Assembly (NCBI GenBank): GCA_934589665.1
Contig: CAKTOJ010000034.1
Span: 1-15,882, forward strand
DNA length: 15,882 nt
Direction: 5' to 3'
Source of the DNA: an uncultured Oscillospiraceae bacterium
GTDB lineage: Bacteria > Bacillota > Clostridia > Oscillospirales > Oscillospiraceae
Position numbers and translations under genes: made by a program
Shown here: piece after piece, positions 5,361 to 12,423 of the stretch
Layout: every line of letters starts with the position of its first letter
Numbering within the stretch: the first letter of the stretch is position 1
Notes under the pieces: model-generated
What the model was told of the DNA's origin: nothing
Database searches by the model: none
Seen by the model: only the letters and a program-made list of their open reading frames with translations

Positions 5361-7244
5361 TTACAGCCGCTGCACGCGCAGCGCGCGGATGGCGTTGAGC
5401 ACCGCGAGCACCATCACGCCCACGTCGGCAAATATGCCCATCCACATGTTGGCATAGCCGATGGCGACGAGCAGCAGGCATAAAAGCTTGACGCCGAGGG
5501 AAAAGACAATGTTCTCATGCACGATGCGGATGCACTTGCGGGAAATCTTGATCGCCTTGGCGATCTTGAGCGGATCGTCATCCATCAGTACGACGTCCGC
5601 CGCCTCGATCGCCGCATCGGAGCCCATCGCACCCATGGCAATGCCGATATCCGCGCGGGAGAGCACAGGCGCGTCGTTGATGCCATCGCCGACAAAGGCA
5701 AGCTTCGCGTCTTCCGGCTCAGCAGCCAGCAGCTCCTCCACGCGGGCGACCTTGTCGCCCGGCAGCAGCTCGGCGTGCACCTCGTCGACGCCGAGATCCT
5801 TTGCGACCTGCTCAGCAACCTTTTTGATGTCACCGGTGAGCATGACGGTCTTCGTAACGCCCGAGGCACGGAGCGCGGCGATGGCCTCGCGGGAGTGGGG
5901 CTTTTCCAGATCGGAGATGACGATGTGGCCGGCGTACTCGCCGTTGACCGCAATGTGGACGATGGTGCCGACGCTGCGGCACTCCTGCCACTTCACACCC
6001 AGTTCATCCATCAGCCGACCGTTGCCCGCGGCAACGGAAACGCCGTCTACGACCGCCGTCACACCGCGGCCGCTATGCTCCTGAATATCCGTGACGCGTT
6101 CGCGGTCAAGCTCACGGCCGCAGGCGCGCTGAAGGCTCTTGCTGATCGGGTGCGAGGAGGCGCACTCGGCAAGCGCCGCATATTCCAGCAGCTTCTCCTG
6201 TGCCATCGGGCTGTGGTGCACGGCGCTGACCTCGAACACGCCCTGCGTAAGCGTACCGGTCTTGTCGAACACGACCGTTTTAGTCTGGGAAAGTGCCTCG
6301 AGGTAGTTTGAGCCCTTGATGAGCACACCCTCCTTGCCCGCACCGCCGAGACCGGCAAAAAAGCTCAGCGGGATGCTGATGACCAGCGCGCAGGGGCAGG
6401 AAATGACCAAGAACGTCAGCGCGCGGTAGATCCACGTGCCCCAGTTCACCGTCCCACCGGAGATTGTCAGGACAAGCGGAGGCAGGATAGCCAGTGCAAG
6501 CGCGCTGTAGCATACAGCAGGGGTATATACGCGGGCAAAGCGGGAAATAAAGCTTTCCGAGCGTGACTTATGGCTGCTGGAGTTTTCCATCAGCTCCAGA
6601 ATTTTGGAAACTGTGGATTCGCCGAATGCCTTTGTCGTCTCGACCTTGAGCACACCGGTCATATTGATGCAGCCGCTGATGATCTCATCCCCCGTCTTCA
6701 CATCGCGCGGCAGGCTCTCGCCGGTGAGAGCGGCGGTGTCAAGCGACGACACGCCCTCGACAACGCGTCCGTCGATCGGCACCTTTTCACCCGGCTGAAC
6801 CACAATGACCGTGCCGACCGGCACATCGTCCGGATCGACCTGCTCCAGCTTTCCGCCGCGCTCCACATTGGCATAGTCGGGGCGAATGTCCATCAGCGCT
6901 GTGATGTTCCGGCGCGATTTGCCGACCGCGTAGCCCTGGAACAGTTCACCGATCTGGTAGAAGAGCATGACCGCGACCGCCTCGGCGTAGTCGCCGCTCT
7001 TTTCATAAATTGCCAGCGCGATGGCGCCGATGGTGGCAACCGCCATCAGGAAGTTCTCATCAAACACCTGATGGTTGCAGATACCCTTCCACGCCTTGCG
7101 CAGGATATCATACCCGACCGTCAGATACGCCGCCGCGTAAAGCACGGTGGATGCGGCCATCGGCATGGGGATCAGCTTTGCCGCAAGGAACAGCACCGCC
7201 GCGGCAAGGATGCGCCAGAGCATTTTTTTCTGTTTCTTCGTCAT
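5361..7244 (-). CDS. P-type ATPase exporting Zn/Cd/Pb (P1B-2 type)
   Basis: 627 aa. An inner-membrane pump that uses ATP to export soft divalent metals. Motifs in order: actuator TGES (174-177); membrane metal site CPCALVIS followed by P (283-292), i.e. the CPC-x4-S-x-P pattern of the Zn/Cd/Pb class; phosphorylation site DKTGT (327); SSHP (362-365) in the nucleotide domain; and GDGINDAP (519). Late-helix Lys 586 and Asp 607 match the conserved charged pair of ZntA-like pumps. Unlike classical CadA/ZntA it has no N-terminal HMA domain with CxxC; that function is supplied by the separate small gene just upstream. I chose ATG 7244 because TGGAGGG lies 7 bases before it; in-frame ATGs at 7259 and 7274 are less well placed. 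Metal preference between Zn, Cd and Pb cannot be decided. Confidence 0.94.
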   Translation of the reverse strand: MTKKQKKMLWRILAAAVLFLAAKLIPMPMAASTVLYAAAYLTVGYDILRKAWKGICNHQVFDENFLMAVATIGAIALAIYEKSGDYAEAVAVMLFYQIGELFQGYAVGKSRRNITALMDIRPDYANVERGGKLEQVDPDDVPVGTVIVVQPGEKVPIDGRVVEGVSSLDTAALTGESLPRDVKTGDEIISGCINMTGVLKVETTKAFGESTVSKILELMENSSSHKSRSESFISRFARVYTPAVCYSALALAILPPLVLTISGGTVNWGTWIYRALTFLVISCPCALVISIPLSFFAGLGGAGKEGVLIKGSNYLEALSQTKTVVFDKTGTLTQGVFEVSAVHHSPMAQEKLLEYAALAECASSHPISKSLQRACGRELDRERVTDIQEHSGRGVTAVVDGVSVAAGNGRLMDELGVKWQECRSVGTIVHIAVNGEYAGHIVISDLEKPHSREAIAALRASGVTKTVMLTGDIKKVAEQVAKDLGVDEVHAELLPGDKVARVEELLAAEPEDAKLAFVGDGINDAPVLSRADIGIAMGAMGSDAAIEAADVVLMDDDPLKIAKAIKISRKCIRIVHENIVFSLGVKLLCLLLVAIGYANMWMGIFADVGVMVLAVLNAIRALRVQRL

Positions 7245-7266
7245 GGGTAAACCCTCCATAGGAGTC

Positions 7267-7291
7267 CGCCCCAAGGCAAAGCCTCAGGGCG
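7267..7291 (-). other. Intercistronic hairpin between HMA gene and ATPase gene
   Basis: CGCCCCAAGGC (7267-7277) and GCCTCAGGGCG (7281-7291) pair at 9 of 11 positions around AAA. It sits just after the HMA stop and before the ATPase ribosome binding site, without a T run, so it is unlikely to be a full terminator. It could set different transcript stability or expression levels for the two genes. Confidence 0.45.
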
Positions 7292-7298
7292 GGTCGTT

Positions 7299-7517
7299 TT
7301 ACAGGTAGATCTCGCAGTCGTCCTCAACCTTTTTGCAGTTTTTCAGGACGTCCTTCATCACACTCTTAGGATCGTGTCCCTCGGAAAATTCCACCGTCAT
7401 CTTCTGCGTCATGAAGTTCACAACAGCATCCGCAACGCCCTCGGTCTTTTTCGTGGCCTCTTCCATCAGGTTCGCGCAGTTCGCGCAGTCCACTTCGATC
7501 TGATAAGTCTTTTTCAT
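7299..7517 (-). CDS. Small HMA-domain heavy-metal-binding protein
   Basis: 72 aa, one ferredoxin-like HMA domain and nothing else. The metal-binding CxxC is Cys11 and Cys14 in VDCANCANLMEE. An extra pair, Cys61 and Cys68, sits near the C-terminus in NCKKVEDDCEIYL. Proteins of this kind bind Cu(I), Zn or Cd in the cytoplasm and pass it to partner ATPases. Here the partner is almost certainly the P-type ATPase encoded next, which lacks its own HMA domain. ATG 7517 is preferred over 7532 because GGAGGA lies 7 bases upstream. It is the first gene of the operon, read from the promoter at 7585-7613. Confidence 0.9.
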   Translation of the reverse strand: MKKTYQIEVDCANCANLMEEATKKTEGVADAVVNFMTQKMTVEFSEGHDPKSVMKDVLKNCKKVEDDCEIYL

Positions 7518-7547
7518 AAGAAAATCCTCCATAAATTTCCTTGCGGC

Positions 7548-7571
7548 TTAAACAATTAAGCACTTGTTTAA
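7548..7571. promoter_or_regulatory. Inverted-repeat operator shared by the divergent metal genes
   Basis: TTAAACAA (7548-7555) and TTGTTTAA (7564-7571) are exact inverted copies separated by 8 bases. The right arm contains the -35 of the regulator gene's promoter. The whole repeat lies just downstream of the predicted transcription start of the HMA-ATPase operon. One bound dimer could therefore block both. AT-rich inverted repeats of this kind are common ArsR/SmtB-family sites, but the exact sequence does not match a site I know. Confidence 0.65.
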
Positions 7572-7592
7572 TTCTTATGGTCGTACTATACT
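7564..7592 (+). promoter_or_regulatory. Promoter of the ArsR-AraC regulator gene
   Basis: Plus-strand -35 TTGTTT (7564-7569), 17-base spacer, -10 TATACT (7587-7592). This predicts a leader of about 95 bases before the start at 7695. The -35 is inside the inverted-repeat operator. Confidence 0.65.
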
Positions 7593-7613
7593 GAAGATGC
7601 CTAAAAAAGTCAA
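7585..7613 (-). promoter_or_regulatory. Promoter of the HMA-ATPase operon
   Basis: Minus-strand -35 TTGACT (plus 7608-7613), 17-base spacer, -10 TATAGT (plus 7585-7590). Its -10 overlaps the -10 of the opposing promoter (TATACT, 7587-7592), so the two polymerases would compete for the same bases. Confidence 0.8.
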
Positions 7614-7694
7614 GCGCTTCGCCACGTTCTCTTCCGAACGGGCGAAAAGTCCTGCCAAATGGGACATCCGCACAGAACAGGAGGAACCTTATAT

Positions 7695-8474
7695 ATGGAG
7701 CCGTTTTCGCTTCCCCACCAGCATGCAGAATCCGCTCATCTCGACGAATTGGAGAGTTACCTTCACAAAACGGAGCATTTTCAGACCATTGCGCTGGTAT
7801 TCCGCCAGCTCTCGGACGCAAACCGCGTGCGGCTCTTCTGGCTTTTATGTCACTGCGAGGAGTGCGTGGTCAACCTCTCGGCCATGATGGGCATGAGCTC
7901 ACCCGCGCTCTCGCATCATCTCCGCCAGCTGCGCGAGAGCCGGCTGATCGTCAGCCGCCGTGACGGCAAGGAGGTCTACTACAAGGCTGCGGAAAGTGAA
8001 CAGGCGCAGCTTCTCCACCGCATGATCGAGCGGACAATGGAGATCACCTGCCCCGAGGAGGACGCGGATGTCGCCGATGCACCGCATCTTCCGCCGCTCG
8101 ACGCACATGTCGGCGAGGAGGCGCACGGATGCAGTGCCGAGCAGATCGAGATCATCCGCCGCGTGCACGAGGCGCTGACGGAGGATCTGTCCAGCCGCAT
8201 CACAATCGACGAGCTCTCACGCCGCTTTTTGATAAACCCCTCCACCATGAAGGAGGTCTTTAAGGCAGTCTACGGCCAGTCTATCGCCGCACACATCCGT
8301 GAGCACCGCATGGAGCGTGCCGCCGCGCTGCTGCGCAGCGGCACGGAGAGCATGGCGGCGATCGCCTCGGCGGTCGGCTACGAGAGCGCGAGCAAGTTCT
8401 CCGCCGAGTTCCGCAAGGCCTACGGCCAGCTGCCGACCGAATACCGCAGAGCAGCGCGGACGGAGAAAAGATAA
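7695..8474 (+). CDS. ArsR-AraC fusion metalloregulator
   Basis: 259 aa, about twice the normal ArsR length. Residues about 25-118 form an ArsR/SmtB winged helix-turn-helix, with a recognition helix around MSSPALSHHLRQLRES (67-82) and a wing at RRDGKEVYY. After an acidic linker (about 120-148), residues about 155-252 form a complete AraC-type double helix-turn-helix, with AAIASAVGYESASKFSAEFRK and the closing LPTEYRR. The usual ArsR metal box ELCVCDL reads EECVVNL, so only one of its two Cys is kept (Cys57). Cys52, His53 and Cys54 lie just before it, and His8, His10 and His15 near the N-terminus; these are possible new ligands. ATG 7695 is 8 bases after AGGAGGAA. It is divergent from the HMA-ATPase operon and most likely controls it. 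The sensed metal and the AraC domain's target are unknown. Confidence 0.88.
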   Translation: MEPFSLPHQHAESAHLDELESYLHKTEHFQTIALVFRQLSDANRVRLFWLLCHCEECVVNLSAMMGMSSPALSHHLRQLRESRLIVSRRDGKEVYYKAAESEQAQLLHRMIERTMEITCPEEDADVADAPHLPPLDAHVGEEAHGCSAEQIEIIRRVHEALTEDLSSRITIDELSRRFLINPSTMKEVFKAVYGQSIAAHIREHRMERAAALLRSGTESMAAIASAVGYESASKFSAEFRKAYGQLPTEYRRAARTEKR

Positions 8475-8477
8475 GGC

Positions 8478-8506
8478 TTTCCAGCTCGCGGAAAATATGC
8501 TATGAT
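8478..8506 (+). promoter_or_regulatory. Probable promoter of the kinase-MalY operon
   Basis: A TGC-extended -10 TATGAT (8501-8506) with a weak -35 TTTCCA (8478-8483) at 17 bases. There is no terminator after the regulator gene, so read-through from 7564 is also possible. Confidence 0.5.
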
Positions 8507-8542
8507 GCGACCATAAACGACGAAACGGAGATAAGAGATTCA

Positions 8543-9499
8543 ATGGGTATTGTGGTTTTGGGCGCGGTATTTGTGGACGTCAAGGGCTATCCCTCCGGCG
8601 TCTATATCCCCGGCGGGCGAAACTCCGGCCGGGTCGAGACCGTGCACGGCGGCGTGAGCCGCAACATCGCTGAGGATATCGCAAATGTCGAGCTTCAGCC
8701 GACCTTCATCAGTCTGGTGGATGACACCGGCACCGGCGCCGATGTGGTGAAAAAACTTCAGGCGCACAAGGTCAACACGGACTATATCCGCGTAACAAAG
8801 GACGGCATGGGGACCTGGCTCGCTATCTTTGACAACGGCGGCGACGTCACCGCTGCGATCTCCAAGCGTCCCGACCTGCTTCCCATTCTGGATATTCTGG
8901 AGGAAAAGGGCGAGGAGATCTTCTCTCAGGCCGACAGCATTGCGCTGGAGATCGACATGGACAAGGAGATCATCAAGAAGGTCTTTGCACTGGCGGAGAA
9001 ATACGACAAGCCTGTATACGCAGTGGTGTCGAACATGAGCATTGCCGTGGAGCGGCGCGATTTCTTCCGTTCAACGCATTGCTTTGTCTGCAATCAGCAG
9101 GAGGCGGGTATCCTCTTTTCCGAGGATTACGACGGGAAAACGCCGGAGGAGCTGCAAGCACTGCTCTCCGCACGCATCCGCGGTGCACAGATCCCGCGCA
9201 TGGTGGTCACGATGGGCGCACAGGGCGCGGTCTACGCCGCCGCTGATGGCGAGACCGGCTGGTGTCCGGCGAAAAAGGTAAATGTCAAGGACACCACCGG
9301 CGCAGGCGACGCCTTCTTTGCCGGCGTGACCATCGGTCTGACCTACGGCAAAACGATGGCGGAGGCCTGCGAGATCGGCACGCGTCTGGCCGCGTCTGTC
9401 ATCTGCACGTCAGAAAATGTCTGCCCGCGCTTCCTGCCGAGCGAGTTCGGCATCGAGCCGGGCGGGATGGAACGCGAGCAGCTTTCTCTGGAGCTGTAA
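8543..9499 (+). CDS. PfkB/ribokinase-family carbohydrate or nucleoside kinase
   Basis: 318 aa, typical for the family. It would phosphorylate a sugar or nucleoside using ATP in the cytoplasm. The N-terminal substrate-side signature is HGGVSRNIAEDIA (35-47). The Mg-associated NxxE is NQQE (184-187). The C-terminal PfkB signature DTTGAGDAFFAG spans 250-261, with catalytic Asp256. The GG-x-x-RN-x-AE pattern resembles pseudouridine kinases and related nucleoside kinases more than fructokinases, but this is a weak guide and no PsuG-like glycosidase is present. The ATG at 8543 has GGAG and AAGAG upstream, slightly far but acceptable. It is the first gene of a probable operon; the aminotransferase gene begins 41 bases after its stop. 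Confidence 0.88.
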   Translation: MGIVVLGAVFVDVKGYPSGVYIPGGRNSGRVETVHGGVSRNIAEDIANVELQPTFISLVDDTGTGADVVKKLQAHKVNTDYIRVTKDGMGTWLAIFDNGGDVTAAISKRPDLLPILDILEEKGEEIFSQADSIALEIDMDKEIIKKVFALAEKYDKPVYAVVSNMSIAVERRDFFRSTHCFVCNQQEAGILFSEDYDGKTPEELQALLSARIRGAQIPRMVVTMGAQGAVYAAADGETGWCPAKKVNVKDTTGAGDAFFAGVTIGLTYGKTMAEACEIGTRLAASVICTSENVCPRFLPSEFGIEPGGMEREQLSLEL

Positions 9500-9540
9500 G
9501 CAGAGGATCTTCATTCAAAGAAAAAGCGAGGAGCTATGCA

Positions 9541-10743
9541 ATGAAATACGATTTTACGACCTTTTATGACCGCCGCGGCAAGGATGCGCTTGCGGTGGAA
9601 TGTCCTCCGCCGGGGATGCTGCGCGACCTGACGCCGCGCTTTTCCGCCATTCCGATGTGGGTGGCGGACATGAACTTTGCGACTGTCCCGACCGTGCAGA
9701 GCGCCATTGCCGGACGGCTCGGGCACCCGCTTTTCGGCTACTTCCATCCCCGCAAAGAATATTACGACGCCATCATCCGCTGGCAGAGCGAGCGCAACGG
9801 CGCCGATGGGCTGACGGCAAAGCACATCGGCTATGAAAACGGCGTGCTCGGCGGCGTGGCCTCGGCACTGAGCGTGCTGTGCTGCCGCGGCGACGAGGTT
9901 CTGCTCCACTCCCCCACCTATATTGGCTTTACCAGCACGCTGGAGGCCAACGGCTACCGCATCGTCCACTCCCCGCTCGTGCAGGATCAGGATGGCGTGT
10001 GGCGCATGGACTACGAGGATATGGAAAACAAGCTGCGCGGGCACCACATCCATGCCGCCATCTTCTGCTCGCCGCACAACCCCACAGGCCGCGTGTGGGA
10101 GCGCGAGGAGGTCGAGCGTGCAATGGAGCTTTACCGCAAATATGACGTGCTTGTTATCTCCGATGAGATCTGGTCCGACCTGACGCTTTTCGGGAACCGG
10201 CACATCCCCACGCAGAGCGTCGGCACCGACGCACGCGAGCGCACGATCGCGTTCTACGCACCATCCAAAACCTTTAATCTCGCGGGACTTGTCGGCTCGT
10301 ACCACATCGTATACAACGACTATCTGCGCGAGCGGCTCGAGCGCGCCGGCGAAATGAGCCATTATAACGAAATGAATGTGCTCTCGATGTATGGTCTGAT
10401 CGGCGCATACTCCGACGAGGGGCGCGAGTGGGTGACCGAGCTGCGTGAGGTGCTGGGTGAAAACGTGGACTGGGCCTGCCGGTACATCGCCGACCATTTT
10501 CCCGGCGTCTCTGTCTCGCGTCCTGAGGGCACCTACATGCTCTTCATCGACTGTGCCGGCTGGTGCGCCGCGCATGGCAAAACCATGGACGAGCTGCTGC
10601 GCGCAGGCTACGAAGTTGGCGTTCTCTGGCAGGACGGCCGCGCGTTCCACGGCGCAAGCCACATCCGCATCAACCTTGCGCTTCCAAAAGCCAAGCTTGA
10701 GGAGGCATTTGCGCGGCTGGACCAGTACGTCTTTAACGCATAA
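9541..10743 (+). CDS. MalY/PatB-family PLP-dependent aminotransferase / C-S lyase
   Basis: 400 aa, fold type I PLP enzyme of the MalY/PatB group. Members mostly cleave carbon-sulfur bonds (cystathionine beta-lyase, cysteine-S-conjugate lyase), giving a thiol, pyruvate and ammonia. Recognisable segments are PMWVADMNF (38-46), the family's hallmark near the active site; SPHNPTGRVW, which places a PLP-contacting Asn; VISDEIW, with the PLP-nitrogen Asp; and SKTFNLAGL with Schiff-base Lys243. A C-terminal Arg in SHIRINLA would bind the substrate carboxylate. ATG 9541 is supported by GAGGAG 7 bases upstream; the open frame extends further back but only into the kinase gene. It is the second gene of the kinase operon and ends at a strong terminator. 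Its substrate is not deducible. Confidence 0.92.
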   Translation: MKYDFTTFYDRRGKDALAVECPPPGMLRDLTPRFSAIPMWVADMNFATVPTVQSAIAGRLGHPLFGYFHPRKEYYDAIIRWQSERNGADGLTAKHIGYENGVLGGVASALSVLCCRGDEVLLHSPTYIGFTSTLEANGYRIVHSPLVQDQDGVWRMDYEDMENKLRGHHIHAAIFCSPHNPTGRVWEREEVERAMELYRKYDVLVISDEIWSDLTLFGNRHIPTQSVGTDARERTIAFYAPSKTFNLAGLVGSYHIVYNDYLRERLERAGEMSHYNEMNVLSMYGLIGAYSDEGREWVTELREVLGENVDWACRYIADHFPGVSVSRPEGTYMLFIDCAGWCAAHGKTMDELLRAGYEVGVLWQDGRAFHGASHIRINLALPKAKLEEAFARLDQYVFNA

Positions 10744-10753
10744 GCACAAAAAC

Positions 10754-10795
10754 GGAGGAGAGAAGGGCGCTGCCCTTCTCTCCTCTTCCTGTTTT
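10754..10795. terminator. Bidirectional terminator between MalY gene and reductase gene
   Basis: GAGGAGAGAAGGGC (10755-10768) pairs perfectly with GCCCTTCTCTCCTC (10772-10785) around GCT. A T-rich tail follows on the plus strand (TTCCTGTTTT). On the minus strand the stem is followed by CCGTTTTTG. It serves the convergent genes on both sides. Confidence 0.87.
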
Positions 10796-10799
10796 ACCC

Positions 10800-11402
10800 T
10801 TAAAAGCTTTTCCCCAGCGCGTCCGCGCGCTCATAGGCCTCCGCCATCCGCGCCCGTGCATCCACACGGTCGTCGTCCAGTCCCTCGGCGCAGAGCAGCT
10901 CGAACTTTGGGATGCCGAACATTGCACACAGCGCCTTGAGCTCGTGCGTGCCGACCTCCATCCACGACGTTTCAGGCAGCGAATAATCCCCGCCGCGGGT
11001 CGTAACAAGCAGCAGCTTCTCCGCACGGCAGCGGCCGACCAGACCGTTTTCCTCGTAGCCGAAGGTAATATCACGCATGGAAACCCGCTCAAGATAGATC
11101 TTCAAAATCGCGGGGAATGACAGCTCCCAAAACGGTGCGGCCAGTACGATGCGGTCAGCATGGGCAAACTGGCGCGCGTCGGCAAACATTTCATCGTCAA
11201 GTCTGCCCTCTGCGGCCAGTGCATCCCGGCGGGCCAGCACCTCCGGATACTGCGGCTCAAGCCGCTGCCGCATCAGATCGCGGCGGACGATCTCGTCCGC
11301 CGGGTGCGCCACGGCGTAAGCCGACAAAAAGCGCTCGGCCAGAGCGCGTGAGCGGGAATCCTCTCCCCGCACGCAGGCGTCCACAAACAAAAGCTGTGCC
11401 AT
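10800..11402 (-). CDS. Flavodoxin-fold NAD(P)H oxidoreductase (azoreductase / quinone reductase-like)
   Basis: 200 aa, Flavodoxin_2 family. These FMN enzymes pass two electrons from NAD(P)H to quinones, azo dyes or other electrophiles in the cytoplasm, and are often linked to detoxification. The FMN-phosphate loop is at about 9-18 (ACVRGEDSRS), the family strand-loop APFWELSFPAILK is at 89-101, and TTRGGDY (134-140) is the second flavin-contact loop. I preferred ATG 11402, since an AAAGGGG site lies about 10 bases upstream; a more distal ATG would place that site inside the coding region. It is a single-gene unit, transcribed away from the PrsW gene. The physiological acceptor is unknown. Confidence 0.86.
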   Translation of the reverse strand: MAQLLFVDACVRGEDSRSRALAERFLSAYAVAHPADEIVRRDLMRQRLEPQYPEVLARRDALAAEGRLDDEMFADARQFAHADRIVLAAPFWELSFPAILKIYLERVSMRDITFGYEENGLVGRCRAEKLLLVTTRGGDYSLPETSWMEVGTHELKALCAMFGIPKFELLCAEGLDDDRVDARARMAEAYERADALGKSF

Positions 11403-11440
11403 CAAAATACAGCCCCTTTCCATCAAAACAAATCAGTTTT

Positions 11441-11469
11441 ATTATAGCGGCAATTCCTCCTTACGGCAA
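11441..11469 (-). promoter_or_regulatory. Promoter of the reductase gene
   Basis: Minus-strand -35 TTGCCG (plus 11464-11469), 17-base spacer, consensus -10 TATAAT (plus 11441-11446). Confidence 0.75.
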
Positions 11470-11495
11470 GAGAATGGCAAATTTTTGCACAGCCG

Positions 11496-11524
11496 TTGCC
11501 AAATGGGGAAAAATAGCGTATCAT
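11496..11524 (+). promoter_or_regulatory. Promoter of the prsW-like gene
   Basis: Plus-strand -35 TTGCCA (11496-11501), 17-base spacer, -10 TATCAT (11519-11524), 41 bases before the start. The two divergent -35 boxes are separated by 26 bases holding GCAAA-TT-TTTGC. Confidence 0.7.
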
Positions 11525-11565
11525 GCAGCTATTGTAAACTTCTTTCACAGATCGGAGATACCCTC

Positions 11566-12291
11566 ATGTTCTTTTATATGAATCCCATTCTAATCGCTGC
11601 GGCGGTCTTGCCGGCACTCTTCCTGCTCATCAAGGCCTATCAGGCCGACCGGCTGGAGCCCGAGCCTCCGGGCCTGCTTCTCTCGCTGATTTTCCGTGGG
11701 ATTCTCGCCACGGCCGTCGCGCTTGTGCTTGAACAGCTTGGCTCCGCGCTGCTCGGACGCGTCTGCGCGGAAAACTCGCTGCTCTACAATATTGTGATGT
11801 ATTTCGGCATCGTGGCCTTTTCCGAGGAGGGCGCAAAATATGTGCTTCTCCGGCGGCGGACATGGTACTCCGACGCGTTTAACTGTCAGTTTGACGGCGT
11901 GGTATACGCGGTCTTTGTTTCGCTCGGCTTCGCCCTGTGGGAAAACCTGAGCTATGTGGCCATGTACGGTCTCGGCACTGCCCTGATCCGTGCGGTGACT
12001 GCCGTGCCGGGACATGCCTGCTTCGGCGTTTTCATGGGCGTTTACTATGGCCGCGCCAAACGCTATGATAACGACGGCGATTATGCCGCGTCCGGTCTCT
12101 GCCGCACTCTGGCCGTCCTGATGCCGGCCCTGCTCCACGGCACATATGATTTTATCGCAACAATGGAATACGGCAGCGGCGAATGGGTCTTCCTTGTCTT
12201 TGTGATCGCGCTCTTCACCGTGTCGATGCGCTTGGTGCGCCGCGGTTCCCGCAATGACCGCTATATTGACGGCGGCCCGGAGTTTTTCTGA
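11566..12291 (+). CDS. PrsW-family intramembrane metalloprotease
   Basis: 241 aa with seven or eight hydrophobic segments. PrsW proteins are membrane-embedded zinc proteases related to the CPBP/CAAX group; B. subtilis PrsW makes the first cut in the anti-sigma factor RsiW. The four family motifs are present: EEGAK (87-91), ALWENL with Glu126-Asn127, VPGHACFGVFMG with His150, and LLHGTYDF with His191. The Glu and His residues are the expected metal ligands and catalytic base. The N-terminal DRLEPEPPGLL (28-38) is also typical. ATG 11566 has CGGAGA 7 bases upstream. The gene is monocistronic and no sigma or anti-sigma gene lies nearby, so its substrate is not evident. Confidence 0.92.
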   Translation: MFFYMNPILIAAAVLPALFLLIKAYQADRLEPEPPGLLLSLIFRGILATAVALVLEQLGSALLGRVCAENSLLYNIVMYFGIVAFSEEGAKYVLLRRRTWYSDAFNCQFDGVVYAVFVSLGFALWENLSYVAMYGLGTALIRAVTAVPGHACFGVFMGVYYGRAKRYDNDGDYAASGLCRTLAVLMPALLHGTYDFIATMEYGSGEWVFLVFVIALFTVSMRLVRRGSRNDRYIDGGPEFF

Positions 12292-12324
12292 GTGCATCAT
12301 TCATGTGCATCCTGTCATGTTATC

Positions 12325-12364
12325 AAAAAGCAGGGCGAAAGCAAATGCTTTCGCCCTGCTTTTT
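12325..12364. terminator. Bidirectional terminator between prsW-like and formimidoylglutamase-like genes
   Basis: AAAAAGCAGGGCGAAAGCA (12325-12343) and its exact complement (12346-12364) form a very strong hairpin with a tiny loop and T runs at both ends. It serves the PrsW gene on plus and the arginase-family gene on minus, whose stop is about 60 bases away. The sequence between (12365-12423) shows no gene. Confidence 0.9.
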
Positions 12365-12423
12365 CCATTTCTGATGCAGCCGCCAAGCCCTCCGAAGAGG
12401 CAGAAGGCTGTTTCTCCGCGTAT

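Noticed and set aside
9262..9540. Upstream extension of the MalY-type frame
   Set aside because: It overlaps the end of the kinase gene in another frame, whereas ATG 9541 has a strong ribosome binding site and begins the conserved family sequence.
9511..10749. 412-codon minus-strand open frame opposite the MalY-type gene
   Set aside because: Long only because GC-rich coding DNA lacks stops on the other strand. The PLP enzyme on plus carries all active-site motifs.
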